Shown: positions 7,701 through 9,303 of the stretch, piece by piece
Layout of the letters: every line of letters starts with the position of its first letter
Numbering within the stretch: the first letter of the stretch is position 1
Origin: an uncultured Geobacteraceae bacterium
GTDB taxonomy: Bacteria; Desulfobacterota; Desulfuromonadia; Geobacterales; Pseudopelobacteraceae
DNA: 9,303 bases
NCBI GenBank assembly: GCA_903879825.1
Contig: CAIRND010000289.1
Location: 1-9,303 of the forward strand
Direction of reading: 5' to 3'
The notes under the pieces: model-generated
Databases searched by the model: none
Told to the model about the DNA's origin: nothing
The model's input: only the letters and a program-made list of their open reading frames with translations
Program-made: the position numbers and the translations under genes

Positions 7701-8325
7701 TGAGACTCGCCCCTATGCGCCGTTCACTCTCAACGTGGAGCATGGGGTGCCCTGGAGGACCCTCACCGGCCGACAGTCGCTGTATCTCGACCACCCCTAT
7801 TACGGTGAGTTTAACGAGGGACTGCCGACTTTCAAAGGCAAGCTCAACCCTGCCATTCTGGACGAAACCGAAGGGGAAACCGGACTGATTCTGAACTTCC
7901 TGACTCCGCACGGCAAGTGGAGCATCCACTCCACCTACAGCGACAACCTGAGAATGCTGACACTGTCGCGGGGCGGCCCGGTGGTCTGGATCAACCATGA
8001 AGATGCCGCGAGTGCCGGGATCGAGGACAATGAAGAGATCGAGGTTTTCAACGCCAACGGAGTGGTAACCAGTCGTGCCGTCGTTTCGTCGCGTATTCCA
8101 CGCGGGGCGGCGGTCATGTACCACGCGCCGGAGCGAACTCTCAATGTTAAGAAGTCAAAGAAAAGCGGCAAGCGGGGCGGCGTACACAACAGCCTCTCCC
8201 GCATCCGCCTGAAACCGACTCTGATGCTCGGCGGCTACGCACAATTCAGTTATTATTTCAACTACTGGGGGCCGACCGGCGTTAACCGTGACAGCTACGT
8301 GGTAGTCAGAAAGTTAAACAAATAA
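4750..8325 (+). CDS. narG: Respiratory nitrate reductase, catalytic alpha subunit NarG
   Basis: A 1191-residue molybdenum bis-MGD enzyme reducing nitrate to nitrite with electrons passed through NarH from quinol. It closely matches E. coli NarG (1247 aa) end to end, being slightly shorter. FS0 4Fe-4S ligands are H35, C39, C43 (STHGVNCTGGCSW) and C78 (EPRGCPRG). The Mo ligand is D222 in GEQTDVNESADWYN, the same number as in E. coli. Other landmarks are FSPIPAMSM (174-182), the GAGVNHWYH region near 510, the LYSDIVLPAATWYEK segment near 750-765, and the C-terminal cofactor-binding domain (FLTPHGKWSIHSTYSDN near 1050). There is no twin-arginine signal, so it faces the cytoplasm, unlike archaeal-type pNar. 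AAGGAGG (4735-4741) lies 8 nt before the ATG, which overlaps the cytochrome stop by one base, indicating translational coupling. No frameshift or missing ligand is seen. Confidence 0.98.
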   Translation: MSNERIKDDHSPCDSGWEEFYRNRWQHDKVVRSTHGVNCTGGCSWMVHVKDGIVGWELQANDYPQFNGDLPNHEPRGCPRGASFSWYLYSPLRVKHPYMRGVLIDLWRQARAIHSDPVEAWRSIIENPVSRESYVSKRGMGGFRRTSWEESSELIAASSLYTAKKHGPDRVIGFSPIPAMSMISYAAGTRFLQLLGGVAMSFYDWYCDLPPASPQVWGEQTDVNESADWYNASYIVLCGSNVPMTRTPDAHFMTEARYRGTKVVVMSPDYSMASKFADAWLPVEQGHDGAFWMAVNHVILTEFYANRQVPFFDEYVRKYTDLPFLVKLGEKDGALRQGEFLRASELERGEGIENADWTLCVGDSAGDVRFPHGSVGSRWSKQEGNWNLDMVDMVDGGEIDCALTNLGQSTRTVRFSFEADGDVLRDVPTRTVMTKDGEITVATVFDLLMAQFGVSRGLEGDYPKNYQDDKPFTPAWQEKYTGIAADTLITIAREWAVNGEQSTGRNMIIIGAGVNHWYHNDLIYRAAITALILTGSVGRNGAGLAHYVGQEKVVPLAPWTSIAMAQDWTKASRLQNTPSFWYMHSDQWRYDRNFVDYFKPETGENMPMHTADFNAKAVRLGWLPFSPHFNENPIRLMEQAEADGAKTDDEVRAWLIKRLKSGETRFAIEDPDGDGNSPKVWFIWRGNAISSSAKGHEFFLKHVIGAPNSSFTATEVAKGQVKDIVWHEKAPTGKMDLVVDLNFRMDTSTLYSDIVLPAATWYEKSDLNTTDMHSFVNCMDAAVDPAWESKSDWDIFAGIAKKVSELAPKHFPVPFKDIIAAPLQHDTPGEIAQRSVKDWKLGECEAIPGKTMPNLPIVERDYVNLYNRFMSLGPHIGHLHAHGVSWEADDVHEQLLKTMPTRSWGDKTFIDMEDVRNVADVIMALAPETNGELAYRAYQTLEKRVGKPLAQISEGDRNFRITWEEVTKKPRRHLSSPVWSGLVNETRPYAPFTLNVEHGVPWRTLTGRQSLYLDHPYYGEFNEGLPTFKGKLNPAILDETEGETGLILNFLTPHGKWSIHSTYSDNLRMLTLSRGGPVVWINHEDAASAGIEDNEEIEVFNANGVVTSRAVVSSRIPRGAAVMYHAPERTLNVKKSKKSGKRGGVHNSLSRIRLKPTLMLGGYAQFSYYFNYWGPTGVNRDSYVVVRKLNK

Positions 8326-8348
8326 TGAATCCACAAACCACAGACCAT

Positions 8349-8426
8349 AACGCCCCCCTCCCCCTCTTAACTTAAGAGGGGGAGAAACGCTCCTCCCCTT
8401 AAGACAAGGGGAGGCTGGGAGGGGTT
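8349..8426. repeat. GC-rich palindromic repeat (double hairpin) between narG and narH
   Basis: Hairpin 1 has arms CTCCCCCTCTTAA (8358-8370) and TTAAGAGGGGGAG (8372-8384), a perfect 27-nt palindrome around one base. Hairpin 2 has arms CCTCCCCTT (8392-8400) and AAGGGGAGG (8406-8414) with a 5-nt loop. The outer ends are also imperfectly complementary (CCCCTCCC near 8355-8362 and GGGAGGGG at 8417-8424), so the whole unit could fold as a three-way structure. It looks like a dispersed REP/MITE-type intergenic repeat. It fills most of the unusually long 121-nt narG-narH gap. No T-run follows, so it is not a classic terminator, but it could attenuate transcription or set mRNA stability between the two genes. 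Confidence 0.75.
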
Positions 8427-8446
8427 ATGAGATTTCGGAGCCAATT

Positions 8447-9303
8447 ATGGACGTAAGAGCACAACTGGTAATGGTATTCAATCTGGACAAGTGCATCGGC
8501 TGCCACACATGCAGCATCTCCTGCAAGAACATCTGGACCGACCGCAAGGGCGCTGAGTACATGTGGTGGAACAACGTCGAGACCAAGCCGGGCCTCGGCT
8601 ATCCCCAAAAATGGGAAAATCAGGAAAAGTTCAAGGGCGGCTGGCTTCGGGATGGGGGCAAGCTGAAACTGCGCGCCCTCGGCAAAGGACCGACGCTGCT
8701 CAACATGTTTTTTCAACCCAACATGCCCAAGCTGGACGACTACTATGAGCCGTTCGATTTCGACTACAGTCACTTGTACAAAGCCCCTCCCGGCAGCGAT
8801 CAACCGGTGGCCGAAGCGTTCTCCCAGGTTTCCGGCGAGCGCATTGACAAGATTACAAGCGGCCCCAACTGGGATGACGACCTCTCCGGTTCGCAGATTT
8901 ATGCCGCCAATGACGTCAACCTGGAAGACAGTTCCCTTGTCGAAGATTACGGGCGCATGTTCATGCACTATCTGCCCCGAATCTGCAATCACTGTCTGAA
9001 TCCGGCCTGCGTTGCCTCCTGCCCGTCGCGGGCTATCTACAAACGGGGTGAGGATGGCGTGGTACTGGTGGATCAGGAAGTGTGCAAAGGATGGCGTTTC
9101 TGCACCAGCGCCTGCCCTTATAAGAAGGTCTATTTCAACTGGCAGAGCGGCAAGGCGGAAAAGTGCATCTTCTGTTTCCCCCGCACCGAAACCGGTCAGT
9201 GCAACGCCTGCGCCCATAGCTGCGTCGGCAGAATCCGCCACGTCGGCGTGCTGCTTTATGATGCCGACCGGGTGGAAGAGGCACTGCTCAAGCCGGACGA
9301 TCA
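8447..9303 (+). CDS. narH: Respiratory nitrate reductase, iron-sulfur beta subunit NarH (partial, runs off right edge)
   Basis: The first 285 residues of the four-cluster electron-transfer subunit that carries electrons from NarI to NarG on the cytoplasmic side. It aligns closely with E. coli NarH. Cluster ligands visible: C16, C19, C22, C26 (CIGCHTCSISC); C180, C183, C188, C192 (CNHCLNPACVASC); C213, W216, C219, C223 (CKGWRFCTSAC), where the Trp replaces a Cys and marks the 3Fe-4S site as in E. coli; and C240, C243, C255, C259. An extra Cys252 sits beside the last pair. The EPFDFDY and ETKPG segments are typical. The start is the ATG at 8447, with GGAG (8437-8440) 6 nt upstream. The C-terminal third lies outside the window, as would narJ and narI. 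The 121-nt gap after narG holds a palindromic repeat, so its expression relative to narG may be modulated. Confidence 0.97.
   Translation, partial: MDVRAQLVMVFNLDKCIGCHTCSISCKNIWTDRKGAEYMWWNNVETKPGLGYPQKWENQEKFKGGWLRDGGKLKLRALGKGPTLLNMFFQPNMPKLDDYYEPFDFDYSHLYKAPPGSDQPVAEAFSQVSGERIDKITSGPNWDDDLSGSQIYAANDVNLEDSSLVEDYGRMFMHYLPRICNHCLNPACVASCPSRAIYKRGEDGVVLVDQEVCKGWRFCTSACPYKKVYFNWQSGKAEKCIFCFPRTETGQCNACAHSCVGRIRHVGVLLYDADRVEEALLKPDD

Noticed and set aside
8399..9241. Minus-strand 280-codon open frame opposite narH
   Set aside because: The sense strand encodes NarH with every cluster ligand; the antisense frame has no family resemblance and would start or end inside the palindromic repeat region.
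1..9303. tRNA, rRNA, CRISPR arrays, riboswitches, defence systems
   Set aside because: No cloverleaf, regularly spaced repeat series or defence gene family was recognised; all substantial coding space is explained by known families.

Overview
The window suggests a nitrate-respiring, motile Gram-negative anaerobe or facultative anaerobe, most likely a Geobacter/Desulfuromonas-type member of the old Deltaproteobacteria. This is inferred from the mix of a cytosolic-type nar operon led by a c-type cytochrome, a chemoreceptor, a rubrerythrin-like protein, and GC-rich palindromic intergenic repeats; no rRNA or other phylogenetic marker is present.

Layout. Positions 1-459 (minus) hold the N-terminal 153 codons of a zinc-ribbon transposase-like protein that runs off the left edge. 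A strong hairpin (464-496) sits directly before its ATG. Next comes a minus-strand block, in transcription order: a PrxQ/Bcp peroxiredoxin (3194-3655), a hairpin terminator (3081-3106), a rubrerythrin/ferritin-like diiron protein (2599-3051), and, 27 nt later, a methyl-accepting chemotaxis protein with a periplasmic nitrate/nitrite-sensing NIT domain (586-2571). A 294-nt divergent intergenic region (3656-3949) carries an FNR/DNR-type palindrome (3764-3777). It separates this block from the plus-strand operon: a diheme, C-terminally anchored cytochrome c (3950-4750), narG (4750-8325, overlapping the cytochrome stop by one base), a 121-nt gap holding a double-hairpin GC-rich repeat, and narH (8447 to the right edge). 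narJ and narI would be expected just beyond the window.

How it fits together. NarGH are the catalytic and electron-transfer subunits of a cytoplasm-facing respiratory nitrate reductase: no Tat signal, Mo-ligand Asp222, FS0 ligands His35/Cys39/Cys43/Cys78, and all NarH cluster ligands including the Trp of the 3Fe-4S site. The cytochrome placed first in the operon, translationally coupled to narG, recalls the narCGHJI layout of Thermus. It implies a periplasmic haem partner for the complex. The divergent NIT chemoreceptor would let the cell swim along nitrate/nitrite gradients, and the peroxiredoxin and rubrerythrin-like protein look like oxidative-stress defence. Together this is a sense, swim, respire and protect neighbourhood for nitrate. 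Known families account for every gene. The less ordinary points are the cytochrome-first arrangement, the repeat inside the nar operon, and the hairpin abutting the transposase start.
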